DNA from: Candidatus Gastranaerophilales bacterium
GTDB taxonomy: Bacteria; Cyanobacteriota; Vampirovibrionia; Gastranaerophilales; Gastranaerophilaceae
NCBI GenBank assembly: GCA_910588555.1
Contig: CAJUPC010000015.1
Coordinates: forward strand, 1-50,439
Length of the DNA: 50,439 bases
Direction: 5' to 3'
Position 1 is the first letter of the stretch. Each line of letters opens with the position of its first letter. The notes under the pieces are model-generated. The model was not told the DNA's origin. It was given only the letters and a program-made list of their open reading frames with translations, and ran no database searches. Of this stretch, positions 7,856-15,982 are shown one piece after another. The position numbers and the translations under genes are program-made.

Positions 7856-9259
7856 ATGAAAATAAAATTAGCACAAATAAAATTTAAGACAGCAGATTTT
7901 GAATTTAATTTTGAAAATATAATAAAAAATATTAATGGCAGTTCTGAGCTTATCATCTTTCCTCAGGCTGATATTGAGAGTTTGGGCGGAAAAGATTTGG
8001 TACTGGATGAAAGATGTAGAAATTGCCAGCTTGAATTTTATCAAAGAATTGCAGATAAAAACTTTTCTCAAAATATTTTGATTGGTGATGTTCTTATAAG
8101 GAACGGCAAAGTTGAAATATCAGAGGACGGTTTTTATGATATTTGCGGGAAGAGTGTCTTTGTCTCAGATACGTTTATTGAGGATATCGAATGCGATTTG
8201 TATGTTTTAGCAAAAAACAGATACTTTGCAATTAATACTTATAAAGATTTTGTTGACAGCATTGAAACTTCTTGTGATTTTGTTTATGTAAATGCTTTAG
8301 GGCTTGCTGATGCAAATGTTTACGCGGGCGGAAGTTTTGCAAAAAATTCCGATAACAATTTAGTTCTTCAAATGCCTGTGTGCGAAGAAGACATTGACAC
8401 GATTGATTTTTCAAGGGTTGTTGAATTTGAAGATGAGCCAATGGAAAAACAGGTTTTTGCAGTTACAACTTTCGCGTTGAAAGAGTATTGTGAAAATACA
8501 GGGTTTAAAAAAGTTGTATTGGGCTTGTCAGGCGGGATTGACAGCGCATTGACGGCAGCTTTGGCTGTTGCGGCGTTAGGTGCTGAAAATGTTTTCGGAA
8601 TACTTATGCCTAGTATGTTTTCATCAGAAGGCAGTGTTACTGACAGTTTAAAGTTGGCTGAAAATTTGGGTATGCAAACTGTAAAAGAACCGATTACGCC
8701 ATTATTCGATGCCTTTATGCAAGATAGAGAAAGAAGACACGACCTTGCCGAAGAAAATTTGCAGGCGCGTTTGAGAGGTTTGATTTTGATGTTTTATTCA
8801 AACAGAGAAAATATGCTTCTTTTGTCAACTGGTAACAAGTCGGAAAGCGCAATGGGATTTGGCACTTTGTACGGAGATTTGGCGGGCGGATATAATTTGA
8901 TTTGTGATTTGACAAAAACAAATGTTTATAAACTTTCAAATTACATAAATCGTAACGGAGAAATTATTCCGCAAGCTATTATTGACAAGGCTCCTTCTGC
9001 AGAACTTCATCCGAACCAAAAAGATTCTGACAGATTGCCTGAATATGATTTGTTAGACCAAATTATTGAAATGTATTTGGAGCAAAATTGTTCTGTTGAA
9101 GAAATTTATGAAAAGTTTAACAAATCAATTGTTGATGAAGTTGTGAGAAAAATCTACAGATTTCAATTCAAACGACATCAGGTTTGTCTGGGGGTAAGGC
9201 TCACTGAACGTGCGTTCTGCGGCGGAACAAATTTACCCGTTATTCAGAAATTTTACTAA
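7856..9259 (+). CDS. nadE: NAD synthetase with a degenerate N-terminal glutaminase domain
   Basis: Makes NAD from deamido-NAD. The C-terminal synthetase domain is well preserved: the PP-loop VLGLSGGIDSALTAALA, STGNKSESAMGFGTLYGDLAGG, and KAPSAELHPNQKDSDRLPEYD. The N-terminal half resembles the nitrilase-fold glutaminase of large NadE proteins (MKIKLAQI at the start, VYVNALGLADANVYAGGSF near the end) but is short: 467 residues in total versus about 540-680 for the family. The usual FPE catalytic Glu reads FPQ, and no CEDxW catalytic Cys motif is present. It therefore probably uses free ammonia. The start follows GGAG, and the 3' end overlaps tatD (opposite strand) by 20 bp. Confidence 0.9.
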   Translation: MKIKLAQIKFKTADFEFNFENIIKNINGSSELIIFPQADIESLGGKDLVLDERCRNCQLEFYQRIADKNFSQNILIGDVLIRNGKVEISEDGFYDICGKSVFVSDTFIEDIECDLYVLAKNRYFAINTYKDFVDSIETSCDFVYVNALGLADANVYAGGSFAKNSDNNLVLQMPVCEEDIDTIDFSRVVEFEDEPMEKQVFAVTTFALKEYCENTGFKKVVLGLSGGIDSALTAALAVAALGAENVFGILMPSMFSSEGSVTDSLKLAENLGMQTVKEPITPLFDAFMQDRERRHDLAEENLQARLRGLILMFYSNRENMLLLSTGNKSESAMGFGTLYGDLAGGYNLICDLTKTNVYKLSNYINRNGEIIPQAIIDKAPSAELHPNQKDSDRLPEYDLLDQIIEMYLEQNCSVEEIYEKFNKSIVDEVVRKIYRFQFKRHQVCLGVRLTERAFCGGTNLPVIQKFY

Positions 9260-10004
9260 ATACTTTCAACGCATTCTCGGTTGTGATTTTATCAACTTCT
9301 TCAAAAGTTATTCCGCGAAGTTTTGCAATTTCTTCCGCTACAAATTTTGTGTATGCAGGCTGATTTTCTTTGCCTCTGTAAGGAACTGGCGTTAAATACG
9401 GCGCGTCGGTTTCAAGAAGAAGTTTGTTGAGTGGAATATCTTGTGCAACTTCTTTCATTTTGATTGCGTTTTTGAAAGTTACAACTCCGCCGAGTGCAAG
9501 ATACCAGCCCTCTTTCACACATTCACGTGCAAATTCTACACTGCCCGAAAAACAATGCATAATGATTTTAGAGTCTTTGTTGTGTTCTTTTAAAATCTCA
9601 AAGGTGTCTTTATGCGCTTCTCTGTCGTGAATTGAGATAGGTAAATCAAGTTCGTTTGCAAGTTTGATTTGTTTTATAAAAACTTCTTTCTGCAGGTCGT
9701 TAAAACTTTTATCCCAGTAATAATCAAGACCGATTTCGCCGATGCCGGCAATTTTAGGGCTTTTTGAATACTCTTTAATTTTATCGATTAAATCATCTGT
9801 CCAGTCTTTGACTTCTGACGGGTGAACTCCCAAAAGTCCGTATACATTATCGTATTTAGAAGTGATTTCCATAACTTCGTCAATGTCTTTCGGGTAAGCA
9901 GAGGGAAGAATAATTTTTTCAACTCCGTATTCTTGAGCATTTTTTATAACTTCGTCAAGCGAAAGTCCTTCTATCATATTTATGTGTGAATGTGTGTCTA
10001 TCAT
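9240..10004 (-). CDS. tatD: TatD family metal-dependent hydrolase/DNase
   Basis: TIM-barrel amidohydrolase-fold nuclease of the TatD family. Metal-binding landmarks are visible in order: DTHSHIN at the N-terminus, GEIGLDYYW, ISIHDREAH, IMHCFSGS and LLLETDAPYLTP. Length 254 is normal. Family members are 3'-exonucleases or DNA-repair nucleases; the physiological role is often unclear. It is divergent from the gatD-like gene, with only 36 bp between the start codons, and converges on nadE with a short overlap. Confidence 0.92.
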   Translation of the reverse strand: MIDTHSHINMIEGLSLDEVIKNAQEYGVEKIILPSAYPKDIDEVMEITSKYDNVYGLLGVHPSEVKDWTDDLIDKIKEYSKSPKIAGIGEIGLDYYWDKSFNDLQKEVFIKQIKLANELDLPISIHDREAHKDTFEILKEHNKDSKIIMHCFSGSVEFARECVKEGWYLALGGVVTFKNAIKMKEVAQDIPLNKLLLETDAPYLTPVPYRGKENQPAYTKFVAEEIAKLRGITFEEVDKITTENALKVFSKISE

Positions 10005-10022
10005 AATTAAATCTCTATTTTG

Positions 10023-10031
10023 TGCTATAAT
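10023..10031 (+). promoter_or_regulatory. Extended -10 promoter of the gatD-like gene
   Basis: TGC-TATAAT is a perfect extended -10. The ATG chosen for the gene starts only 9 bases after it, so the mRNA would have a leader of about 3 nt or none, and no Shine-Dalgarno sequence is present. This placement also rules out the upstream ATG at 10020, which would lie before the promoter. Confidence 0.65.
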
Positions 10032-10040
10032 TTTTATAGC

Positions 10041-10775
10041 ATGAAAGAGAGAAATTTAAAAATATCAATAGCGCATTTATATCCGAAATTACTTAATTTA
10101 TATGGCGATATGGGTAATATTATTACACTGAAAAAACGCTGTGAGTGGCGCGGGATTGAAGTTGAGTTTGAAGAAATAGGTATAGGCGATGAGATAAAAG
10201 AACATGACTTGTATTTTATCGGCGGCGGACAGGATAAACAGCAGCAGGAAGTTGCCGCGGAACTTTATTCAAATAAAGATTTTTTAACTCAGGAACGTGA
10301 CAGAGGTGCGGTATTTTTAGGAATTTGCGGAGGATATCAACTTTTCGGGCATTATTATCAGCCGTTTGACGGCGACAAACTATTAGGCATAAGCCTTATG
10401 GACGCCTATACAGTTGCAGGTAAAAAAAGGTTTATCGGAAATGTTACTGTTGAAACTGATTTTCTCTCACCTAAGACTCTTGTAGGATTTGAAAACCACA
10501 GCGGATTAACGTATTTGCAAGGTGAAACAAAACCTTTGGGTAAAGTTGTTGTCGGAAACGGGAATAATGGAGAAGACAAAACGGCAGGCGGACGTTATAA
10601 AAACGTGTTCGGGACATATCTTCACGGTTCTTTGTTGCCGAAAAATCCTCATTTTGCGGATTATTTGATTGAACTTGCACTTGAAAAAAGATACGGTGAA
10701 AAGATTGAATTGACAAAGCTTGATGACACTATTGAGGAGATGACTCACAACTCTCTTGTAGGAAAGGCTTATTAA
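10041..10775 (+). CDS. GatD-like class I glutamine amidotransferase (lipid II amidation type)
   Basis: CobB/CobQ-type glutamine amidotransferase domain standing alone, as in GatD, the glutaminase that works with MurT to amidate D-Glu in lipid II. Seen are GGGQDKQQQEVAAEL, the nucleophile elbow FLGICGGYQLFG with the catalytic Cys, FENHSG, and the catalytic His in TYLHGSLLPKNP. Length 244 fits GatD rather than the longer CobQ. No MurT partner is encoded in this window, so the partner must lie elsewhere. The start at 10041 is set by the extended -10 just upstream. The stop overlaps the following ATG by one base, so it is co-transcribed with the GtrA-like gene. Confidence 0.75.
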   Translation: MKERNLKISIAHLYPKLLNLYGDMGNIITLKKRCEWRGIEVEFEEIGIGDEIKEHDLYFIGGGQDKQQQEVAAELYSNKDFLTQERDRGAVFLGICGGYQLFGHYYQPFDGDKLLGISLMDAYTVAGKKRFIGNVTVETDFLSPKTLVGFENHSGLTYLQGETKPLGKVVVGNGNNGEDKTAGGRYKNVFGTYLHGSLLPKNPHFADYLIELALEKRYGEKIELTKLDDTIEEMTHNSLVGKAY

Positions 10776-11188
10776 TGTTTGAAAAATGGTGCGCAATTCC
10801 TGATAAGATAAGGTTTTTGCTTGTCGGCGGAGTTAATGCGTCAATTTCATATTTAATTTTTGCAATCGCAATTCATTTTATCGGGCAAGAACACTATCAG
10901 CTTTGTGTAGCTTTGCAGTGGGCAATTTCGTCATTTATTTCTTTTTTTAATCAAAAAACTTTTGTATTTTGTACTAAAGGAAATTGGATAAAAGAGTATT
11001 TAAAATGCTGTACAACATGGGTTGTAAGTTATCTTTGCAACGCTCTTGTACTAGAAATTATTGTAAGGTATGTAACTAAAAATGTTTATGTCGGACAAGT
11101 ATTTTCTATTATGTGTGCGGCAGTTGTGACTTATATCTTGTTTAAACATTTTGCGTTTAAGACATGTAAAAAATCAGAAATAAAATAG
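10775..11188 (+). CDS. GtrA-like small membrane protein
   Basis: A 137-residue protein with four predicted membrane segments and the GtrA pattern: IRFLLVGGVNASISYLIFA at the N-terminus, WAISSFISFFNQKTFVF in the middle, and YILFKHFAFK at the end. GtrA-like proteins are thought to move lipid-linked sugars across the cytoplasmic membrane or to help glycosyltransferases modify surface glycans. The coupling to a wall-amidation gene suggests an envelope role, but the substrate is unknown. Confidence 0.75.
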   Translation: MFEKWCAIPDKIRFLLVGGVNASISYLIFAIAIHFIGQEHYQLCVALQWAISSFISFFNQKTFVFCTKGNWIKEYLKCCTTWVVSYLCNALVLEIIVRYVTKNVYVGQVFSIMCAAVVTYILFKHFAFKTCKKSEIK

Positions 11189-11273
11189 CAAAAAAATATA
11201 TTTTGGAGTATTATTAATTGTAGATTAGAATTGCTATTTTGACAATAAAATTCTTGAAAAGGGGATTTACATC

Positions 11274-12344
11274 GTGGAAAAATCACAAAACAATGAAATG
11301 ACAATAGGCATACCGCGCGGGATGTCTTTTTATAATAACTATCCTTTTTATTACGGTTTTTTTACCGATTTGGGGATTAAAATAGTTTTATCGGATGTTA
11401 CAACAAAACATACAATGTCAAGCGGTTCTTCGCTTGTTGTGACAGAAACATGTCTGCCGATTAAGATTTATATCGGACACGTTTTGAACTTGATTGACAA
11501 AGGCATTGATAAAATATTTGTGCCGTCTATTCAATCAATTGCTCCGAAAATTTATAACTGTTCAAAAATTCGCGGCTTGCCCGATTTGGTCAGAAATGTT
11601 GTTAAAAAAGATTTTACGATGATTGAAGCTACTCTTGATAAATCAGAAAAAAATCAAGGTTTGTATGAGTTTCTTGCTGAAATGGTAAAACCTTTCGGTA
11701 TCACAGATATGGAACGCATAAAAAAAGCTTCAAAAGCCGGCTGGAGAACTTATAATAACTTTTATGTTATGTCAAAGTCAGGCATGAGCTATAAAAAAGC
11801 AATGAATTACGCGCTTCAGGGAAAAGTATTTATTGAAAGTCAAACAAAAGAATATCCTATTTCAATCGCACTTGTTTCTCACGGATATAATATTTTTGAC
11901 GAAAGAGCTTCAATGAAAATATTTGATAAACTGGAAGCAATGGATGTAAGAGTTTATTCTTCGCTTGAATTGTCAAATGAACAAATGGATGACGGTATTG
12001 CAACTCTGGGGCAGGATATGTACTGGGCAAACGAACGTGAAATGACTGGCGCAGCTGGACATTATATGAAAGACAGCAAAATTGACGGTATTATTACATT
12101 GACAGCTTTCGGTTGCGGACCTGATTCTTTGATGATTGAAAGAATTACAAGAAAAGCAAAACGATTTAACAAACCGCTTTTGAACTTGACTATTGATGAA
12201 CAGACTGGCGAAGCAGGATTTATCACACGTTTAGAAGCTTTTGTTGATATGTTGTTCCGTAAAAAACGCGCAAATATTATCAGCAAAATTGATGTAAATA
12301 GTGAGTATATACCTAATACAAACTATATTGAAACTTCACAATAA
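11274..12344 (+). CDS. DUF2229/acyl-CoA dehydratase activase-related protein, stand-alone
   Basis: Matches the DUF2229-type domain (COG3580 kind): IGIPRGMSFYNNYPFYYGFF, LVVTETCLPIKIYIGHV, DKIFVPSIQS and FGCGPDSLMIERI. In other bacteria this domain is usually fused behind BadF/HgdC-type ATPase domains, the activators of 2-hydroxyacyl-CoA dehydratases. Here it is alone, at 356 residues. Cysteines in ETCLPIK, YNCSK and GCGPDS are candidates for Fe-S ligands. The start is GTG with GGGGA 8 nt upstream. It appears to be a single gene; the substrate is unknown. Confidence 0.75.
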   Translation: MEKSQNNEMTIGIPRGMSFYNNYPFYYGFFTDLGIKIVLSDVTTKHTMSSGSSLVVTETCLPIKIYIGHVLNLIDKGIDKIFVPSIQSIAPKIYNCSKIRGLPDLVRNVVKKDFTMIEATLDKSEKNQGLYEFLAEMVKPFGITDMERIKKASKAGWRTYNNFYVMSKSGMSYKKAMNYALQGKVFIESQTKEYPISIALVSHGYNIFDERASMKIFDKLEAMDVRVYSSLELSNEQMDDGIATLGQDMYWANEREMTGAAGHYMKDSKIDGIITLTAFGCGPDSLMIERITRKAKRFNKPLLNLTIDEQTGEAGFITRLEAFVDMLFRKKRANIISKIDVNSEYIPNTNYIETSQ

Positions 12345-12441
12345 TTTTTCAATAAAAAATTAATTTAAAATTAAATTTCAATGACTTTTGCAAAATCTGA
12401 GTTAATATAAAACTATAGATGTTGTAAAGGAGTTGAAATGT

Positions 12442-15036
12442 ATGCCTAAATTTGAAAAATTTACTAATTATTCTCAAGAATTATTGAATTCTGCAGGCGC
12501 AATTATGCAGGCTCACAAAAATTCCGAAATGCAGCCTGAGCATATTATGCTTGCAATGATTAAGGATAACGGTATTATAAAGGATTATTTGACCGAATTG
12601 AAACTCTTAAATCAGAGTTTTATTGACAAAGTTGTTGGCGCAGTTAATTCTTTTCCTACTATTTCAGGTCCTCCGTCAGGGCAAATCTTTTTATCCAATA
12701 AGACTTATCAATTATTGGATATAGCAGAACAACAGGCAGAAGAGATGAAAGACGATTTTATCAGTGTCGAGAGCATTCTTCTGGCTATGACAAAACTTGA
12801 CGGGTCGGATATTCAGCAAATTTTGCGCGGCTTTGGGGTTGACAGTAACAAAGTTTTAAATGTAATGAAAAAAATTAGAGGGAATAAAAAAGTGGACAAT
12901 AAAAATGCAGAAGAAAATATGAAAGCTCTTGAAAAATATTCAACAGATTTAACAGAGCTTGCAAGAAAAGGAAAATTAGACCCTGTAATCGGGCGTGACG
13001 AAGAAGTCAGACGTATAATTCAAGTTTTAAACCGCCGAACAAAAAATAACCCTGTACTTATCGGTGAGCCTGGTGTTGGTAAAACCGCTATTGTAGAAGG
13101 TTTGGCGCAAAGGATTGTTCGAGGCGATGTGCCGGAAAGCTTGAAAGACGTTAAACTTGTTTCTCTTGATATGGGTGCGCTTGTTGCGGGCGCAAAATTC
13201 AGAGGCGAATTTGAAGAGCGTTTGAAAGCTGTTTTGAAAGAAGTTGAAGAGTCAAACGGCGATATTGTAATGTTTATTGATGAACTTCATACGGTTGTTG
13301 GCGCAGGTGCAACAGAAGGCTCAATGGACGCAGGTAACTTATTGAAACCAATGCTTGCACGCGGTGTTTTGCGTACAATCGGCGCAACAACAATTAACGA
13401 ATACCGCAAATACATTGAAAAAGACCCTGCTTTAGAAAGACGTTTTCAACCCGTTTTGGTTGGCGAACCGTCTATAGAAGACACAATCTCAATTCTTAGA
13501 GGACTTAAAGAAAAATACGAAGTTCACCATGGTATAAGAATTTTGGACAGCGCATTAATTCAAGCCGCAAAACTTTCTGACAGATATATTACAGACAGAT
13601 TTTTGCCTGACAAAGCAATTGATTTGATTGACGAAGCGGCATCATCTTTACGTATTGAAATCGACTCAATGCCTGAGGAAATTGATAAAATGATGCGTCA
13701 GAAAATTCAACTTGAAATTGAGCGTGAAGCCTTGAAAAAAGAGTCTGACGATGACGCGAAAGCTAAAGTTGAAGATTTGAGCCGTCAAATATCTGAACTT
13801 GAAGAAAAAATTGGCAAAATGAAAACTCAGTGGGAAGCTGAAAAAGCTTCTATTACTGGTGAAGCTGGTATTAAAGAAGAAATCGAAAAAGTTAAAAACA
13901 AAATTGAAGAAGCAGAACGTAACACTGATTTGCAGACTGCCGCAGAACTCAAATACGGCAAACTTCTCGAACTTGAAAAACAGCTTAAGGCTGCTCAAAA
14001 TAAAGAAAAAACAGAAAATCAGCTTTTGAAAGAAGAAATTAATGACGATGATATTGCAAATGTAGTAAGCAAATGGACGGGAATTCCTGTAAACAAGCTT
14101 GTTGAAAGTGAAAAGCAAAAGCTTATCAATATGGAAGATATTTTACACAAACGTCTTGTAGGTCAGGAAGAAGCTGTTGAAACAGTTGCAGACGCAATCC
14201 GTCGCGCGCGTTCAGGTTTGAAAGACCCGCGCCGTCCGATAGGTACTTTCTTATTCTTAGGACCTACAGGTGTGGGTAAGACCGAACTTGCTAAATCACT
14301 CGCTGAATTTATGTTTAACGATGAAGATGCACTTATCAGAATTGATATGTCCGAATATATGGAAAAACATAATGTTTCAAGGCTGGTCGGTGCGCCTCCG
14401 GGATATGTCGGTTACGATGAAGGCGGGCAGCTTACAGAGGCTGTAAGACGTAAACCGTATTCTGTCGTGCTTTTTGATGAGATTGAAAAAGCTCATCCCG
14501 ATGTTTTCAATATTATGCTTCAAATCTTTGATGACGGCAGATTGACTGACAGTAAGGGCAGAACAGTTGATTTTAAAAACACATTAATTATTATGACTTC
14601 AAATATAGGTTCGGATATAATTCTTGAAAACACCTTAAAGTCTATGGTTTCACAGGCGGATTTTGAAGAAACAAAAGAAAGAGTTCTTGAAGTTTTGAGA
14701 AGCCGTTTTAAACCCGAATTTTTAAATAGAATTGATGAAACAATATTCTTTAGGGCGCTAAATATGCAGGATTTAATGCAGATTGTAGATATTCAAACCG
14801 ATTATTTACGCAAACTATTGAAAGAACAGGAAATTGATATTGAAATAACTCCCGAAGCAAAAGAATTTCTTGCAACGCGCGGATTTAACCCTGTATATGG
14901 TGCAAGACCTTTGAAACGTGTAATTCGTCAATTGATAGAAAACCCGTTATCAAAACAAATTTTGTCTCAAAAATTCTTGCGCGGAGATAAGGTCAAAATT
15001 GATGTGAATAATGATGAGATAGTATTTAAGAAATAG
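12442..15036 (+). CDS. clpB: ClpB disaggregase (Hsp104 family AAA+ chaperone)
   Basis: Hexameric ATPase that pulls apart protein aggregates with DnaK. Domains in order: an N-terminal Clp_N repeat (about residues 1-145), AAA-1 with GEPGVGKTAIVEGL, the long coiled-coil middle domain (about 405-525, rich in E/K heptads) that defines ClpB against ClpC, and AAA-2 with GPTGVGKTELAKSL, then the C-terminal domain ending GDKVKIDVNNDE. Length 864 is typical. The ATG at 12442 follows AAGGAG by 9 nt; the TTG at 12433 in frame and a four-codon ATG at 12438 out of frame are less likely starts. No CIRCE element was seen upstream. Confidence 0.97.
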   Translation: MPKFEKFTNYSQELLNSAGAIMQAHKNSEMQPEHIMLAMIKDNGIIKDYLTELKLLNQSFIDKVVGAVNSFPTISGPPSGQIFLSNKTYQLLDIAEQQAEEMKDDFISVESILLAMTKLDGSDIQQILRGFGVDSNKVLNVMKKIRGNKKVDNKNAEENMKALEKYSTDLTELARKGKLDPVIGRDEEVRRIIQVLNRRTKNNPVLIGEPGVGKTAIVEGLAQRIVRGDVPESLKDVKLVSLDMGALVAGAKFRGEFEERLKAVLKEVEESNGDIVMFIDELHTVVGAGATEGSMDAGNLLKPMLARGVLRTIGATTINEYRKYIEKDPALERRFQPVLVGEPSIEDTISILRGLKEKYEVHHGIRILDSALIQAAKLSDRYITDRFLPDKAIDLIDEAASSLRIEIDSMPEEIDKMMRQKIQLEIEREALKKESDDDAKAKVEDLSRQISELEEKIGKMKTQWEAEKASITGEAGIKEEIEKVKNKIEEAERNTDLQTAAELKYGKLLELEKQLKAAQNKEKTENQLLKEEINDDDIANVVSKWTGIPVNKLVESEKQKLINMEDILHKRLVGQEEAVETVADAIRRARSGLKDPRRPIGTFLFLGPTGVGKTELAKSLAEFMFNDEDALIRIDMSEYMEKHNVSRLVGAPPGYVGYDEGGQLTEAVRRKPYSVVLFDEIEKAHPDVFNIMLQIFDDGRLTDSKGRTVDFKNTLIIMTSNIGSDIILENTLKSMVSQADFEETKERVLEVLRSRFKPEFLNRIDETIFFRALNMQDLMQIVDIQTDYLRKLLKEQEIDIEITPEAKEFLATRGFNPVYGARPLKRVIRQLIENPLSKQILSQKFLRGDKVKIDVNNDEIVFKK

Positions 15037-15057
15037 GAGGTTTAAAGCCTCCTATTT
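15031..15057. terminator. Bidirectional terminator between clpB and pilin-like gene 1
   Basis: Perfect 10-bp inverted repeat AAATAGGAGG / CCTCCTATTT around TTTAAAG. It includes the clpB stop and ends one base before the stop of the convergent pilin-like gene. Confidence 0.85.
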
Positions 15058-15788
15058 CTATAATCTGTATGGATAATCGTCTTTGAATTCCCATCCGTCC
15101 ATTTGTAATAAATTACTGCAGGAAAGAGGGTTTGTTTTACAAAATTCTAGACTTTTTTCTCTGGATTTGTCGTTTGTAAGATTAGGTTCACCATAAGCGC
15201 AAAATACTTTTTGTTTACTTCCACAACGGTTTATACGTTCAATTTCTTTTTGGCATAATAATAGCATAAATCTATCTTTCCCAAAAGTATTAGGTCCTCT
15301 GTCTCCGTTAGTATCAAATCTAATATCCAAACAGCCTCCGTTCCATAACTGGAAATAAGAAGTGTCACTAAGATAGACTCTTGAGTTTATTTCGTTTTCA
15401 CCAAATTTTACGTCAGATATTTTTGTGTATTTGAAATATGGTCCCAGGTATTTCAAGAAAAATTCTTTAGACGCTACACTGTTTTTTTCATAGTCAGATT
15501 CACCGTCTTCATTTTTTATATTACCTTCTCTATACCAGTCTGTAGCGGAACCGTTGTCGATTTCTGATAAACGAATGGCTTGTTCCATTGTTGAGTAGAA
15601 TTTCTTTAACCTTGCCGACGCTTCTTGCTTTTTATGATGTTGAATTAATGACGGCATAGTAAGCGCCGCAACCACACCAATGATTGCTAAAGTGATTAAA
15701 GTTTCAGCTAAAGTAAAAGCCCTAAAAAATTTTAAACCGATATTGTCGGGGGGGGGGCAATCACAGCTCTACAATTCAATCTTGACAT
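15058..15788 (-). CDS. Type IV pilin-like protein 1, out of frame at a C10 tract
   Basis: Prepilin-type protein. The ATG at 15788 has a strong GGAGGT 6 nt upstream and a near-consensus promoter. With the C10 tract as given, translation from it stops after 18 residues. With 11 (or 8) C the frame joins a prepilin signal, KFFRA^FTLAETLITLAIIGVV, and a 243-residue protein. The signal has Ala rather than Gly before the cleavage point. After the N-terminal helix comes a globular domain with several cysteines and GGCLDIRFDTNGDRGPNTFG, a D-x-NG-x-x-GPN motif like the Ca-binding loops of pseudopilins. A GTG start at 15675 would lose the sorting signal. The first 45 or so residues are nearly identical to those of the gene at 21239-21996; the rest differs. 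Confidence 0.8.
15748..15757. repeat. G10/C10 homopolymer in pilin-like gene 1
   Basis: Ten consecutive G on the plus strand (C on the coding strand), about 30 bp inside the gene. Flanked on the coding strand by GAGCTGTGATTG and GACAATATCGG. The length sets the reading frame: 10 is OFF, 8 or 11 would be ON. Confidence 0.9.
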
Positions 15789-15816
15789 ATAAATACCTCC
15801 GTCTTTCTATTTACTC

Positions 15817-15845
15817 ATTATTTACTATAACTCGTTTTTTGTCAA
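15817..15845 (-). promoter_or_regulatory. Promoter of pilin-like gene 1
   Basis: On the minus strand TTGACA (15840-15845), a 17-bp spacer and AATAAT (15817-15822). The same promoter, with the same spacing, precedes the gene at 21239-21996. Confidence 0.8.
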
Positions 15846-15922
15846 GTGCGCAAATATTGGTCCGATTTTAAAATTTTTGGTAATAGGTTTTTTATCAAGA
15901 TTAGTTTCATACATTTGACCCC

Positions 15923-15950
15923 TTGAAAGTTTTTGTATTTTATGTAAAAT
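15923..15950 (+). promoter_or_regulatory. Probable clpC promoter
   Basis: TTGAAA (15923-15928), 16-bp spacer, TAAAAT (15945-15950), ending 33 bp before the clpC ATG. A good fit to a housekeeping promoter. Confidence 0.55.
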
Positions 15951-15982
15951 ATATATATAAGAGAGAGAATAGGAGTAAAATA

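Noticed and set aside
12438..12449. ATG at 12438 as a leader peptide or clpB start
   Set aside because: It gives only three codons before a stop; the in-frame ATG at 12442 has correct spacing from AAGGAG.
15058..15675. GTG at 15675 as the start of pilin-like gene 1 (likewise GTG at 21883 for gene 2)
   Set aside because: That start would fall inside the hydrophobic helix and remove the prepilin cleavage site; strong start signals exist upstream of the C tract.
15910..15930. CtsR operator before clpC (a GGTCAAA half-site on the minus strand)
   Set aside because: Only one half-site is present and no ctsR gene or second direct repeat was found.
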